38,744 nucleotides of DNA, from the NCBI GenBank assembly GCA_019057775.1, contig JAHLWT010000123.1, forward strand, positions 1 to 38,744, written 5' to 3'. The notes under the pieces were generated by a model, which made no database searches, was not told where the DNA came from, and was given only the letters and a program-made list of their open reading frames with translations. Both the position numbers and the translations under genes were made by a program. This DNA is from Promethearchaeota archaeon (GTDB lineage Archaea; Asgardarchaeota; Lokiarchaeia; Sigynarchaeales; SOKP01). This document shows positions 28,006 to 36,211 of this stretch, in pieces (the first letter of the stretch is position 1; every line of letters begins with the position of its first letter).

Positions 28006-29790
28006 TTAAAAATTTAATAAATTATCCAACCATTCTTCAAAAATATATGCTGTCCAGCATTTCTGGGCTAGAAAGAAATTCTTCTTATAATTTTCTTTAC
28101 TATTTTTCAATTTATTAAACAAATTAATGATAACATTCTTTTTATAAAGTGTATGAGATTTTTCTTCTAATAATTCGTGAAATCTATCACGAAGCACAGT
28201 TTTCAGCCAATAATCCATTGGTGCATTATACCCTCTTTTTCTTCTTTTAGTAATAATTTTTGGTAAAAAATGATTGAACGTTTTTTTCAATAGGAATTTT
28301 TCATTCCATAAATATAGTTTATATTTTGAAGGAAGATTAATTGCAAACTTAACTAAATTATGATCCATATATGGCACCCTTTCCTCAAGTCCATAAGCAG
28401 AACTCATTTTATCAGCTTTCATAAAAAAATCTTCAGTTAAAACAGATTTAATATCAAAAAATTGCATTTTTTGCATAGTATTTCCATAAGGTAACCACAT
28501 CAAATCATTTCGTATAGGAGTAATCTTCATTTTATACATTTCTTCTTCATTAAATGCACAAATTGACTCTAAATATCCTTGCTTTCCTTTTTTATTTGAT
28601 AAATTTGATAATCTTCGCAAAGTTTCATCTCTATATTTTATTTTAGGGAGAAAATAAGATAACATTCTTCCATATAAAAACATTTTATACCTATCATAAC
28701 CACCAAATAATTCATCTGCCCCCTCACCAGCTAAAACTACTTTGAATTGTTTGCTAATTTCTTCTGAAAGTAAGAGTGTAGGGAAGAATGCAGCATCACC
28801 TATTGGTTCATCCATATGGTAAATCATTTTATCGATATATTTTATTACATGTTCATTTGATATAATAAGTTCGTGATGATTAGTATTGAAATGTTCTGAC
28901 ACAATTCTCGCATATTTAAATTCATTAGATGTCTCAAATCCTACAGTAAAAGTATGTATATTATCATTATATCTCGATGCTAAACCTGTAATGATACTTG
29001 AATCTATACCTCCAGATAAAAAGCTACATACAGGAACATCAGCAATCATTCTAAGTCTAACAGAATTATTCAACAATCTAAATAATTCAAGTCCTATTTG
29101 TTTAGGGGAGTAAGATTTGTTTTCGTTTATTTCAAGACCAAAGTACTTCTTTCTAGTTAAATAATTTGTTTTCAAATCAAATAGAATATAGTGTGAGGGT
29201 TCTAATTTATAAACATCATTTAAGATTGTATTTGGTGCCAAAGTATATCTAAAAGTGAAGAATTCTCTTAATGCTAATTTATTAATAATTCTTTTGAAAT
29301 TATATCTTAATATTGACTTGATTTCAGAACCAAAGATAAAAAGCCCCTTTTTTAGATAATAATATAGAGGTTTAATACCAAATCGATCCCTAGCAAGGAA
29401 CATTAAATTTTTATTTTTATCATAAATACAGAATGAAAATTGTCCATTAAATTTATCAAGGCAATCAATACCAAATTCCTCATAGGCATGAATTATTACT
29501 TCTGTATCAGTTTCGGTATAGAATTTATGATTATTTTTCTTTAATAAAGCTCTTATATCAATATAATTGTAAATCTCTCCATTAAATATAATCCAAATAG
29601 ATTCATCCTCATTATGGATTGGCTGCCTCCCTTTTTCTGTTAGATCTATTATTGACAAGCGTGTATGACCAAGTGAAATATTGTCGTCTATAAAGTTACC
29701 TGAGTCATCAGGGCCTCTATGGGTTAATGTTGAAATCATTTCAGTAATCAGATTCTTATCTGAAAAATTGAAGCCGCATATACCACACAT
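28006..29790 (-). CDS. asnB: Asparagine synthase (glutamine-hydrolysing)
   Basis: A full-length 594-residue class II amidotransferase. Cys2 opens the glutaminase domain (MCGICGF), with THRGPDDSG (23-31), HTRLSIIDL (42-50) and FNGEIYNY (69-76). The synthetase domain has the PP-loop SGGIDSS (259-265) and the second nucleotide motif GEGADELFGGY (355-365). All residues expected for glutamine hydrolysis, ammonia channelling and adenylation are present. Family activity is ATP-dependent transfer of glutamine nitrogen to aspartate. Inside a polysaccharide locus such proteins can instead amidate uronic acids (for example WbpS-type), so either role is possible. Start ATG 29790 with a TATA-like box 25 bp before it. 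The GT4 at 26791 follows by 63 bp. Confidence 0.92.
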   Translation of the reverse strand: MCGICGFNFSDKNLITEMISTLTHRGPDDSGNFIDDNISLGHTRLSIIDLTEKGRQPIHNEDESIWIIFNGEIYNYIDIRALLKKNNHKFYTETDTEVIIHAYEEFGIDCLDKFNGQFSFCIYDKNKNLMFLARDRFGIKPLYYYLKKGLFIFGSEIKSILRYNFKRIINKLALREFFTFRYTLAPNTILNDVYKLEPSHYILFDLKTNYLTRKKYFGLEINENKSYSPKQIGLELFRLLNNSVRLRMIADVPVCSFLSGGIDSSIITGLASRYNDNIHTFTVGFETSNEFKYARIVSEHFNTNHHELIISNEHVIKYIDKMIYHMDEPIGDAAFFPTLLLSEEISKQFKVVLAGEGADELFGGYDRYKMFLYGRMLSYFLPKIKYRDETLRRLSNLSNKKGKQGYLESICAFNEEEMYKMKITPIRNDLMWLPYGNTMQKMQFFDIKSVLTEDFFMKADKMSSAYGLEERVPYMDHNLVKFAINLPSKYKLYLWNEKFLLKKTFNHFLPKIITKRRKRGYNAPMDYWLKTVLRDRFHELLEEKSHTLYKKNVIINLFNKLKNSKENYKKNFFLAQKCWTAYIFEEWLDNLLNF

Positions 29791-30157
29791 TGTTATAACA
29801 AAAATTCATTTATATTTAAAAAACCTTACAATTTGTTGATAATAATCTAACTAAAACTCAAAGTATACAGTTAAAAAACTAGTAATTTGCTTTTTTAATC
29901 TTAAAGTTGATTGTTTTCCTTATTAAATAGGTTTTTTTATTCGTAGATTCTAGAAATAGAGACATTATTGTTCACTTTTAGTTAAGGAATTTTTGTGATT
30001 TCTTGTTTAAATTTTTCTTAGATTTGGTTTGAAGAGTAGTTTTATGATTTTATAAATTGATAAAATACTTTTATGATAATCATTTCTAATTTTTAAAGAA
30101 AATAAGTCATTACTGATTAATACTCAATTGAAGATATGAAATTAAAAAAATCTTAAA
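29791..30157. other. Divergent intergenic region
   Basis: These 367 bp separate asnB (minus) from the GT4 at 30158 (plus). Apart from the asnB TATA candidate I see only A/T-rich sequence, with no ORF, RNA gene or repeat that stands out. Confidence 0.5.
29811..29820 (-). promoter_or_regulatory. TATA-like box of asnB
   Basis: TTTAAATATA on the minus strand is centred about 25 bp before the asnB ATG. With normal archaeal TATA-to-start spacing the mRNA would be leaderless or nearly so. Confidence 0.45.
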
Positions 30158-31357
30158 ATGAACATTTTATATCCTCTAAGTTACTTTCCCCCCAGTACTG
30201 GAGCAGCCGCGATAAATACATCTAAAATTATTGATTTTCTACTAAAATATGGGCACAATGTTACGATTTTAAGTCCAGGAAATATGGGTTATAATTATAA
30301 AATAAGCTCTAAAAAAAGTGTTAAAAAAAAACCAAATCTTAAGTTATACAGTTCTAGTAAATTCGTCAGATATCCTTTTAATATGGTATTATCACATTAT
30401 GAAAATGCCCTTAGATTTCTGATAAAAATAAAGACAAACTTTATTCCAGATATAATTATCTCTCAATATCACGCTTTTCATTATGCAAGTGTAGCAGGAA
30501 GTTACATTGCAAAGAAATTAGAGATTCCACATGTTATTAGGTCGCATGATATTTTTTTTACTCAAGAAAATCTATCATTACCTTACAGAATTTTTAATTC
30601 AGTTTTTTATCCAAAGATATTTAATTCTATCTCAAAATGTAAAGTTTTTTACGCTGTATGCTCAGAACTGAAGAATTATTTAGAAAAATTTAAGAAATTC
30701 AGTAGTATTGATTTTAGGGTTCATCATAATGGGATAGATACAAAGAAATTCTATCCTATGAATTCTCAAGATGAATTAAAGGAAAAATACGGTTGTGATC
30801 AAATTTTAATTTTTTCAGGTTCCCTTATTCCAGGTATAGGACTCCAAGATTTTGTACCTATACTACCAGCAATTTTAAAAAAGAATAAAGAAATTCATCT
30901 AATCTTTCTTGGAGATGGCTCCCTTAAAAATTATATAACCCACTTTGCAAAAAAAGAAAATATCAATAAACAGATCCACATCTTAGGTCAAAAAGATCAT
31001 AATGAGATCCCCTATTATATAAATAATAGTGATATAGGTATTGGGAGGATAACGCACAAGAAAATATGGAAATATAGTATTCCTGTTAAGTGTTTAGAAT
31101 ATATGGCTTGTAATAAGCCTTTTATTAGTACTCCAATTTCAGACGATATCATTAATTATGAAGAAGTAGGGATAATTTTAAAAAGAAACTTTACTAGGAA
31201 AGATATGATTGATAAATTCCTAATGTTAATTGAGGATAGAAATTTACAAAAGAAATTAGGTGGAAATGGGTTTAGAAAAGTCCAGAAGGAGTTTAGATGG
31301 GAAGATATAATGGAAAGTTTTAATAGAGACTTATCCAGATTTCAACTAAAAAATTGA
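30158..31357 (+). CDS. Glycosyltransferase family 4-like protein
   Basis: This 399-residue GT-B protein begins MNILYPLSYFPPSTGAAAIN, a pattern shared with WcaI/WbuB-like GT4 enzymes. The donor domain contains LIFSGSLIPGIGLQDF, FLGDGSL and, in place of E-x7-E, SIPVKCLEYMA (307-317), which retains only the second Glu. The same replacement occurs in the protein at 3936-5141. Likely role: addition of an N-acetylhexosamine or deoxy sugar to the lipid-linked glycan; the specificity is not certain. Start ATG 30158, no Shine-Dalgarno. It converges with the GT2 at 31410 over a 52-bp gap. Confidence 0.88.
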   Translation: MNILYPLSYFPPSTGAAAINTSKIIDFLLKYGHNVTILSPGNMGYNYKISSKKSVKKKPNLKLYSSSKFVRYPFNMVLSHYENALRFLIKIKTNFIPDIIISQYHAFHYASVAGSYIAKKLEIPHVIRSHDIFFTQENLSLPYRIFNSVFYPKIFNSISKCKVFYAVCSELKNYLEKFKKFSSIDFRVHHNGIDTKKFYPMNSQDELKEKYGCDQILIFSGSLIPGIGLQDFVPILPAILKKNKEIHLIFLGDGSLKNYITHFAKKENINKQIHILGQKDHNEIPYYINNSDIGIGRITHKKIWKYSIPVKCLEYMACNKPFISTPISDDIINYEEVGIILKRNFTRKDMIDKFLMLIEDRNLQKKLGGNGFRKVQKEFRWEDIMESFNRDLSRFQLKN

Positions 31358-31409
31358 GTTTATATACTTATTTAGAACGAATCAATCTTTATTTATAAGA
31401 GTAAGGTTT

Positions 31410-32243
31410 CTACGTTTTTAATAAATTTTCTAATCTGTTTCTAGTTTCTTTGCTTAACAATCTATGAGTAATCCATGTAATTTTTGGAAAAATATAGTAT
31501 TTTATGAAGAGAAGAATTATTTTTGTAAGATAATTTTTCAATTTGATAAAAGATTGACCATGTTCTCTTTGTTCTACTTTAATTGGTATTTCCTTAAACT
31601 TATATTTGGGAATAACCTTAAAAAGCATCTCTTGGGTTAATGAGTATTCTGATTCAAATTCTACATTGTTGATTATTTTTGCGGATAAGGCACGGTATCC
31701 ATTAGTCGGATCTGAAATCTTTTTTCTAAGAAGTAGAAAATAAAAAGCAGTCATCAATTTTGAACAAAACTTCCGGTAAGCATTCATATCATAATACTGT
31801 GTGAATCTATTCCCGAGTACAAAATCAATACTATCTTCATTAATAATCCTCACAAAATCGGATATATATTTAGGATCATGTTGTCCATCTCCATCTAAAA
31901 TGATGGTAATGCTACAATTATTTTCCTTACAGAAATTTAAACCCGTTTTTGTGGCTGCTCCATTGCCTCGATTTTTAGGATGTTTGATAATTTTAACTCC
32001 AAAGCGACTTGCTACTTCATAAGTATTGTCAACAGAGCCATCATCCACCACAATAATTTCCATGCTTTCTGAAATATTATTGGGAATTCGCTCAAGCAAT
32101 TCTCCTATGTTGAACTCTTCATTATACGCGGGTATCACTACCCCAATTCTTAATCCGGGAAAAAGGTAAGTAGGACTCATCAAGCCATTTTTCGATTCTT
32201 TAACTGAAACATCTAATTTCTGAGAAGGAACTAACGTTTTCAA
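31410..32243 (-). CDS. GT2 glycosyltransferase, DPM1/polyprenyl-phosphate sugar synthase-like
   Basis: This 277-residue protein matches dolichol-phosphate mannose/glucose synthase-type GT2 enzymes: GVVIPAYNEEFNIGELL (34-50), IIVVDDGSVDNT (63-74), NRGNGAATKTG (91-101), the metal-binding DGDGQHDP (117-124), and DPTNGYRALS in the acceptor region. No C-terminal multi-helix membrane domain follows, so it is the soluble or peripheral DPM1 form. It would load a sugar onto a polyprenyl phosphate carrier, which could supply GT-C enzymes on the outer face. TTG start at 32243; an ATG at 32180 would remove 21 poorly conserved residues and is an alternative. It is divergent from the GT4 at 32457. Confidence 0.9.
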   Translation of the reverse strand: MKTLVPSQKLDVSVKESKNGLMSPTYLFPGLRIGVVIPAYNEEFNIGELLERIPNNISESMEIIVVDDGSVDNTYEVASRFGVKIIKHPKNRGNGAATKTGLNFCKENNCSITIILDGDGQHDPKYISDFVRIINEDSIDFVLGNRFTQYYDMNAYRKFCSKLMTAFYFLLLRKKISDPTNGYRALSAKIINNVEFESEYSLTQEMLFKVIPKYKFKEIPIKVEQREHGQSFIKLKNYLTKIILLFIKYYIFPKITWITHRLLSKETRNRLENLLKT

Positions 32244-32456
32244 TATGAAACTCTCTTTTAGATCAAAAAAAATCTTGTTTTAATAATAATAGTGTTTTTT
32301 GATGGTATTTAAGTTATTTATTTAAATATTCCAAAATATAAAATGCTTATTTTATTTCTAGAGATATTTTTATTAGAATAACAAGTTTTAAATTTAACTG
32401 TTTAAGAGCAAAATTAAATAGATAGGTTAAAAATCGGTATATCCTTTTTTTTATAT

Positions 32457-33620
32457 ATGGGGGATCGTTGCAAAAAACTCTGTTATGTAAATCCTGGTAT
32501 AAATGTGAGAAGACCTATCTCCTCCATCATGAAAATGATGAAGGAAAAAAATTATTCTATATCTCTTTTAACTCCAAGGAATAGAAATGATGTGGAAAGA
32601 GAAAAAACAAGACATTATGATGATTTTGAAGGAATTAATCTATTAACTTACCCCATTTGGACAAAATCTTCGGGGTATATTTGGCCAATTCCAACTAATT
32701 TGGAGTTTTTTAGAAAGAGTTGGAAAGTTTTAAAAGAAAATGATATAATCCACGTATGGGTACCTTTTTATCCGAATACATTTATATTTTGCTTTCTAAA
32801 ACTCTTATTTTTTAAAAACAAAACTTTAATTTTAACAATGGATACTTTTCCGGGATATTCTTTTAAAGTATCCCCGGTTTTAAACGTTTTATTTGGGATA
32901 TTTTTTAAAACAATTGCAAAACTATGTTTTTTAGCTTCAAAATATACAGTAATATATGGAAATTCATTCGTTAAATATGCTAAGAAGGTTGGAATCCCCA
33001 AAAAAAAAATCAAGATTACTCCTACGGGAATTAATTTAATTACAAAAAAACCAGAAAAGAATATCAGAGAGGAGTTTGAAATTGATCCTAATGACAAGAT
33101 AATACTTTTTGTTGGACTTCATAATAAAAGGAAGGGTCTTGATTTAATAATTAAAACTGCAGATTTAATGAAAGATAAAAACGTTAAGTTTATATGTGTA
33201 GGAGATGGACCGGAAAAAATGAGTGCAATGCATCAAGCTCTGAATTTAGGTTTAGAGAAATCATTATTATTTGTAGGGAATAGACTTGATGTTCACAATT
33301 TTTATAACCAAGCAGATATCTTTTTCCTTCCAAGTAGGGGGGAAGGTTTAGCAGGTGTATTAATGGAAGCCATGATTTATCAAGTACCAATCATCACAAG
33401 TAATATAGCAGGAACTCGAGATCTAATAAAGCATATGGATAATGGAATTCTATGTGAAATGGAAAATTGTATGTGTTATGTCAAAGCTATTAAGAAGCTT
33501 TTATATGATGATGAACTAAAAAAGAAATTTAAAGAAAATGGGTTAATTACAATAAAATCTAATTATTTATGGGAAAATAACATAAAACGCTTTCAATCTA
33601 TCTACGAAAACGCTCCCTAA
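32457..33620 (+). CDS. Glycosyltransferase family 4
   Basis: This 387-residue GT4 enzyme has the donor-domain entrance ILFVGLHNKRKGLDL, the nucleotide-contact turn FICVGDGPEKM and the E-x7-E motif EGLAGVLME (296-304). The N-terminal domain has an IIHVWVPFYPN segment followed by a hydrophobic patch (about 110-165) that may dip into the membrane, as in PimA-like enzymes. Likely role: sugar transfer at the cytoplasmic face during glycan assembly. Start ATG 32457, no Shine-Dalgarno. The epimerase gene follows on the same strand 113 bp downstream but has its own TATA candidate. Donor unknown. Confidence 0.91.
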   Translation: MGDRCKKLCYVNPGINVRRPISSIMKMMKEKNYSISLLTPRNRNDVEREKTRHYDDFEGINLLTYPIWTKSSGYIWPIPTNLEFFRKSWKVLKENDIIHVWVPFYPNTFIFCFLKLLFFKNKTLILTMDTFPGYSFKVSPVLNVLFGIFFKTIAKLCFLASKYTVIYGNSFVKYAKKVGIPKKKIKITPTGINLITKKPEKNIREEFEIDPNDKIILFVGLHNKRKGLDLIIKTADLMKDKNVKFICVGDGPEKMSAMHQALNLGLEKSLLFVGNRLDVHNFYNQADIFFLPSRGEGLAGVLMEAMIYQVPIITSNIAGTRDLIKHMDNGILCEMENCMCYVKAIKKLLYDDELKKKFKENGLITIKSNYLWENNIKRFQSIYENAP

Positions 33621-33676
33621 ATAAAAGGATATTATTAGAATATCTTAATACGTAAATTTCTTACTATAGTTTTGAA

Positions 33677-33686
33677 ATATATATAA
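33677..33686 (+). promoter_or_regulatory. TATA-like box of the epimerase gene
   Basis: ATATATATAA, preceded by GAA, lies about 52 bp before the GTG at 33734, similar in spacing to the boxes ahead of 2262 and 6990. It suggests the epimerase has its own promoter. Confidence 0.4.
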
Positions 33687-33733
33687 TTTTACTTGAGCAA
33701 AATCTTTAATTATTTGTAAAACTTTCAACGGTT

Positions 33734-34693
33734 GTGATAAATAATAAGAATATACTTATTACTGGTGGCGCAGGTTTTATAGGAACTAATTTATTTGAAA
33801 CACTAATAAAGGGTAATAATTATATCGTAATAATTGATAATTTTAATAAATATTATAATGGGAAAGAAGAGCATTTAGCAGAAGTTACGAGTGGTTTTAA
33901 AAATTTAAAAGATTTTCACTTAATTAAAGGAGATTTATTAGAAGCTTTGATTTATGAGAAAATTGACTGCGATATTGATATTATCTTCCATCTAGCAGCT
34001 CAAGCAGGAGTGAGATATTCAATTCAAAACGCTGCTGGAGTTTCAAGAAATAATATAGAAAGTACGATAAACACCTTAGAGTTTGCGCTAAAAAATAACG
34101 TAAAAAAAGTAATTTGTGCCTCTTCATCTTCTGTATATGGGAATCCTATCTACACACCCTGCGACGAGAAGCATCCAAAAAATCCAATCTCTCCTTATGC
34201 TGTATCAAAATTATGTGGAGAAATGTATACAGATTACTACCATCGAGAATATGGTTTAAATACGACTTCCTTGAGATTTTATACTGTTTACGGTCCGAGA
34301 GGAAGACCAGATATGGCCATACGTAAATTTTTTGAGCTTATTTTACAAAATAAAGAAATTAAAATTTATGGGAATGGAGATCAACTTAGAGATTTTACTT
34401 ATGTATCAGATATAATCAATGGGTTAATTTTATCAGCGGAAAAGCCAGAATCCTCAGGTCAAGTATTTAATTTAGGTTGTTCCAACCCTATTACCGTAAA
34501 TGATTTAGTGAAGAAAATTTATAATATAGCAGGCAAACCTAAAAAGATCACATATGTTGACAAACAAAAAGGAGATGTAGATGTTACATATTCAGATACG
34601 AAAAAAGCAAAAAAAATGTTGAATTATCACCCGCAAATTAAGATTGATGAGGGTTTACAAAAATCATACAATTGGATAATAAAAAATTATTAA
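33734..34693 (+). CDS. NAD-dependent nucleotide-sugar epimerase, UDP-glucuronate 4-epimerase-like
   Basis: This 319-residue extended short-chain dehydrogenase has the NAD-binding ITGGAGFIG (9-17), HLAAQAGVRYSI (86-97), SSSSVYG (130-136), the catalytic Y155-x3-K159 in SPYAVSK, and VYGPRGRPDMA (185-195). The last signature is characteristic of UDP-glucuronate 4-epimerases, with related UDP-glucose/UDP-GlcNAc 4-epimerases as the alternative. It would supply a uronic acid (for example UDP-galacturonate) to the glycosyltransferases, fitting the uronic-sugar theme of the WbpE/B/D-like cassette. GTG start at 33734 puts the Rossmann strand at residue 7, as expected. It lies downstream of the GT4 at 32457. 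Confidence 0.9.
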   Translation: MINNKNILITGGAGFIGTNLFETLIKGNNYIVIIDNFNKYYNGKEEHLAEVTSGFKNLKDFHLIKGDLLEALIYEKIDCDIDIIFHLAAQAGVRYSIQNAAGVSRNNIESTINTLEFALKNNVKKVICASSSSVYGNPIYTPCDEKHPKNPISPYAVSKLCGEMYTDYYHREYGLNTTSLRFYTVYGPRGRPDMAIRKFFELILQNKEIKIYGNGDQLRDFTYVSDIINGLILSAEKPESSGQVFNLGCSNPITVNDLVKKIYNIAGKPKKITYVDKQKGDVDVTYSDTKKAKKMLNYHPQIKIDEGLQKSYNWIIKNY

Positions 34694-34873
34694 ACACTAA
34701 AAATAAATCTCAATTTTATATCAATCTCTCCATTTTATTATCAAAAACATTAGAAATTTAATTTCTTGTAAATTTTTTTAAGAAACTTAAAATCTTTTTT
34801 ATTATTTTATCAAAAAATATATAGCGATGGATGTAATAAATACAATAAGAAAATTTTGAAAAAGTGGGATTTT

Positions 34874-35336
34874 ATGAACGTTGGGAAAATCTTTTCTACT
34901 TTCATGGTATACTGATTGATGGGGGGCTGTAATTTATTATGCGGGAGGATTAGGTATAATTAAGAACCTTTCTGCTAAGTTTACTGATGCCCAAGGATTA
35001 GGAACCACATTAGGAATACCTTTCTTTGCATTATATATTATTGCCGGAATTTTCATATTATTCTTAGCTTCAGGTGTTTTACAAATATTAGGAATGAAAT
35101 CTCGAGTACTTTTAATAATAGGAACAATCACATCATTAGGAATATGTAGTTTCATATGGTTAGGCAGTGCAGATGTTATTAATAGAGTTGGTTGGATAGT
35201 AAATATTTTAGGTACTGAAACACCTTTAATTGAAGGCATTATCCCTATGAATCTATTGGATATTGATACAATTGATAGTGGAACGTATCTCTTATATGCT
35301 GGGAGTATTATAGGAATCCTAGTTGCTGTATATTAG
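34874..35336 (+). pseudogene. Disrupted small membrane protein, tandem paralog of the next gene
   Basis: The open frame ending at 35336 aligns with the intact protein at 35453-35920. Both have SG-x5-G-L/M-KSR-x-L-x-IIG and T-x-LIEGIIP followed by a glycine-rich last helix. In this copy no usual start codon lies ahead of the conserved helices in the same frame. An ATG at 34874 (MNVGKIFSTFMVY) fits the paralog N-terminus in length, but it meets TGA at 34913 and then needs a one-base shift at the G6 run 34921-34926 to rejoin the main frame (LMG to AVIYYAGG). Two lesions suggest gene decay. Assembly error or programmed frameshifting is less likely. Predicted four membrane helices; function unknown. 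Confidence 0.65.
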
Positions 35337-35442
35337 CCTTAAAATCCTCAAAATTCATTTTTTTTTTTTTCAAATAAAAGGTTATTTTTATATATTCGAC
35401 TTATCTATTAATATTTAAATTTAAAAATAAATAAAATTAAAA

Positions 35443-35447
35443 GTGAT
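35443..35447 (+). promoter_or_regulatory. Shine-Dalgarno site for the GTG start at 35453
   Basis: GTGAT, matching the archaeal anti-Shine-Dalgarno core, lies 5 nt before the GTG codon. It is one of few clear ribosome-binding sites in the window and supports that start. Confidence 0.5.
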
Positions 35448-35452
35448 AATTT

Positions 35453-35920
35453 GTGGATGCACGTAAAATTTCTTATATCATTGGAGGATTACTGACACTT
35501 ATATCTACATACTTCTTCACATTCCATCTCTATTTTCCTGGATTACATTTCTATGGTATCGGATTTATTATGAATATCCCTACTTTCTTTACATCAGGTG
35601 ACATATTAGAAATTATAATGGCTATAGTTTTTATTATGTTTTTACTTTCAGGGATTTTCATGTTAATAGGCTTAAAAAGTCGAAAGTTAGCTATAATAGG
35701 TTCCTCATTATGCATTCTTGGTGGTGTGTATTTTATATTAGTTTTTTATATGGGTATTTTTGAAAATTCTCAGTTTGCATTTATGTTTTTAAATACCGAA
35801 TTAATTGAGGGGATTATACCTTTTTATATTCCTATTGGAACGGTTTCAATGGGGCCAAGTTTTGTACTCGCTGGGGGATTGTTAAGTTTATTCGGTGGAA
35901 TTAACCGTACAGGTTGGTAA
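35453..35920 (+). CDS. Small four-helix membrane protein, unknown function
   Basis: This 155-residue integral membrane protein has predicted helices at about 6-27, 52-73, 79-100 and 134-150. A conserved basic turn GLKSRK sits between helices 2 and 3, and the external loop contains TELIEGIIP. It is not recognised as a named family. The disrupted gene immediately upstream is a tandem paralog, so this is one copy of a duplicated gene. Start GTG 35453 is supported by a Shine-Dalgarno GTGAT. It lies downstream of the epimerase on the same strand but over 700 bp away; no functional link to glycan synthesis can be drawn. Confidence 0.75.
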   Translation: MDARKISYIIGGLLTLISTYFFTFHLYFPGLHFYGIGFIMNIPTFFTSGDILEIIMAIVFIMFLLSGIFMLIGLKSRKLAIIGSSLCILGGVYFILVFYMGIFENSQFAFMFLNTELIEGIIPFYIPIGTVSMGPSFVLAGGLLSLFGGINRTGW

Positions 35921-36211
35921 ATTTTTTTTTAATTTAATCATAGAATTTTACATCTTTTTAATTATTCTTATAAATTTGCTTTATTTAGAATTGTTTCTTA
36001 TTGTTAACATTTTAGTGTTAGAAATATTTAATATTCTATTAGCTCTTAACTGGAGCTCCTACATTTGCGACCATTTTGAATAGAGAAATAAAAGAAATGA
36101 TATTTAGACCCCAAACAAAAAAACGGATTAATTAGAATGATCGAAAATGTAATAACATAATTTGAGTCAATATGTTATAAAAAATCTTAATTAATTGGAG
36201 AAAATTAAGTT

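Noticed and set aside
34913..34915. TGA read as selenocysteine or tryptophan, together with TGA 17602
   Set aside because: TGG encodes Trp throughout the other genes, no SECIS-like element was seen, and both cases are explained by mutation, sequencing error or an alternative start.
34937..35239. 100-residue minus-strand ORF
   Set aside because: The opposite strand encodes helices homologous to the protein at 35453, so the minus frame is a shadow.
35895..36083. 62-residue hydrophobic ORF overlapping the end of the small membrane gene
   Set aside because: It starts inside the previous gene and is low-complexity Leu/Ile from AT-rich DNA, with no ribosome-binding site or recognisable pattern.
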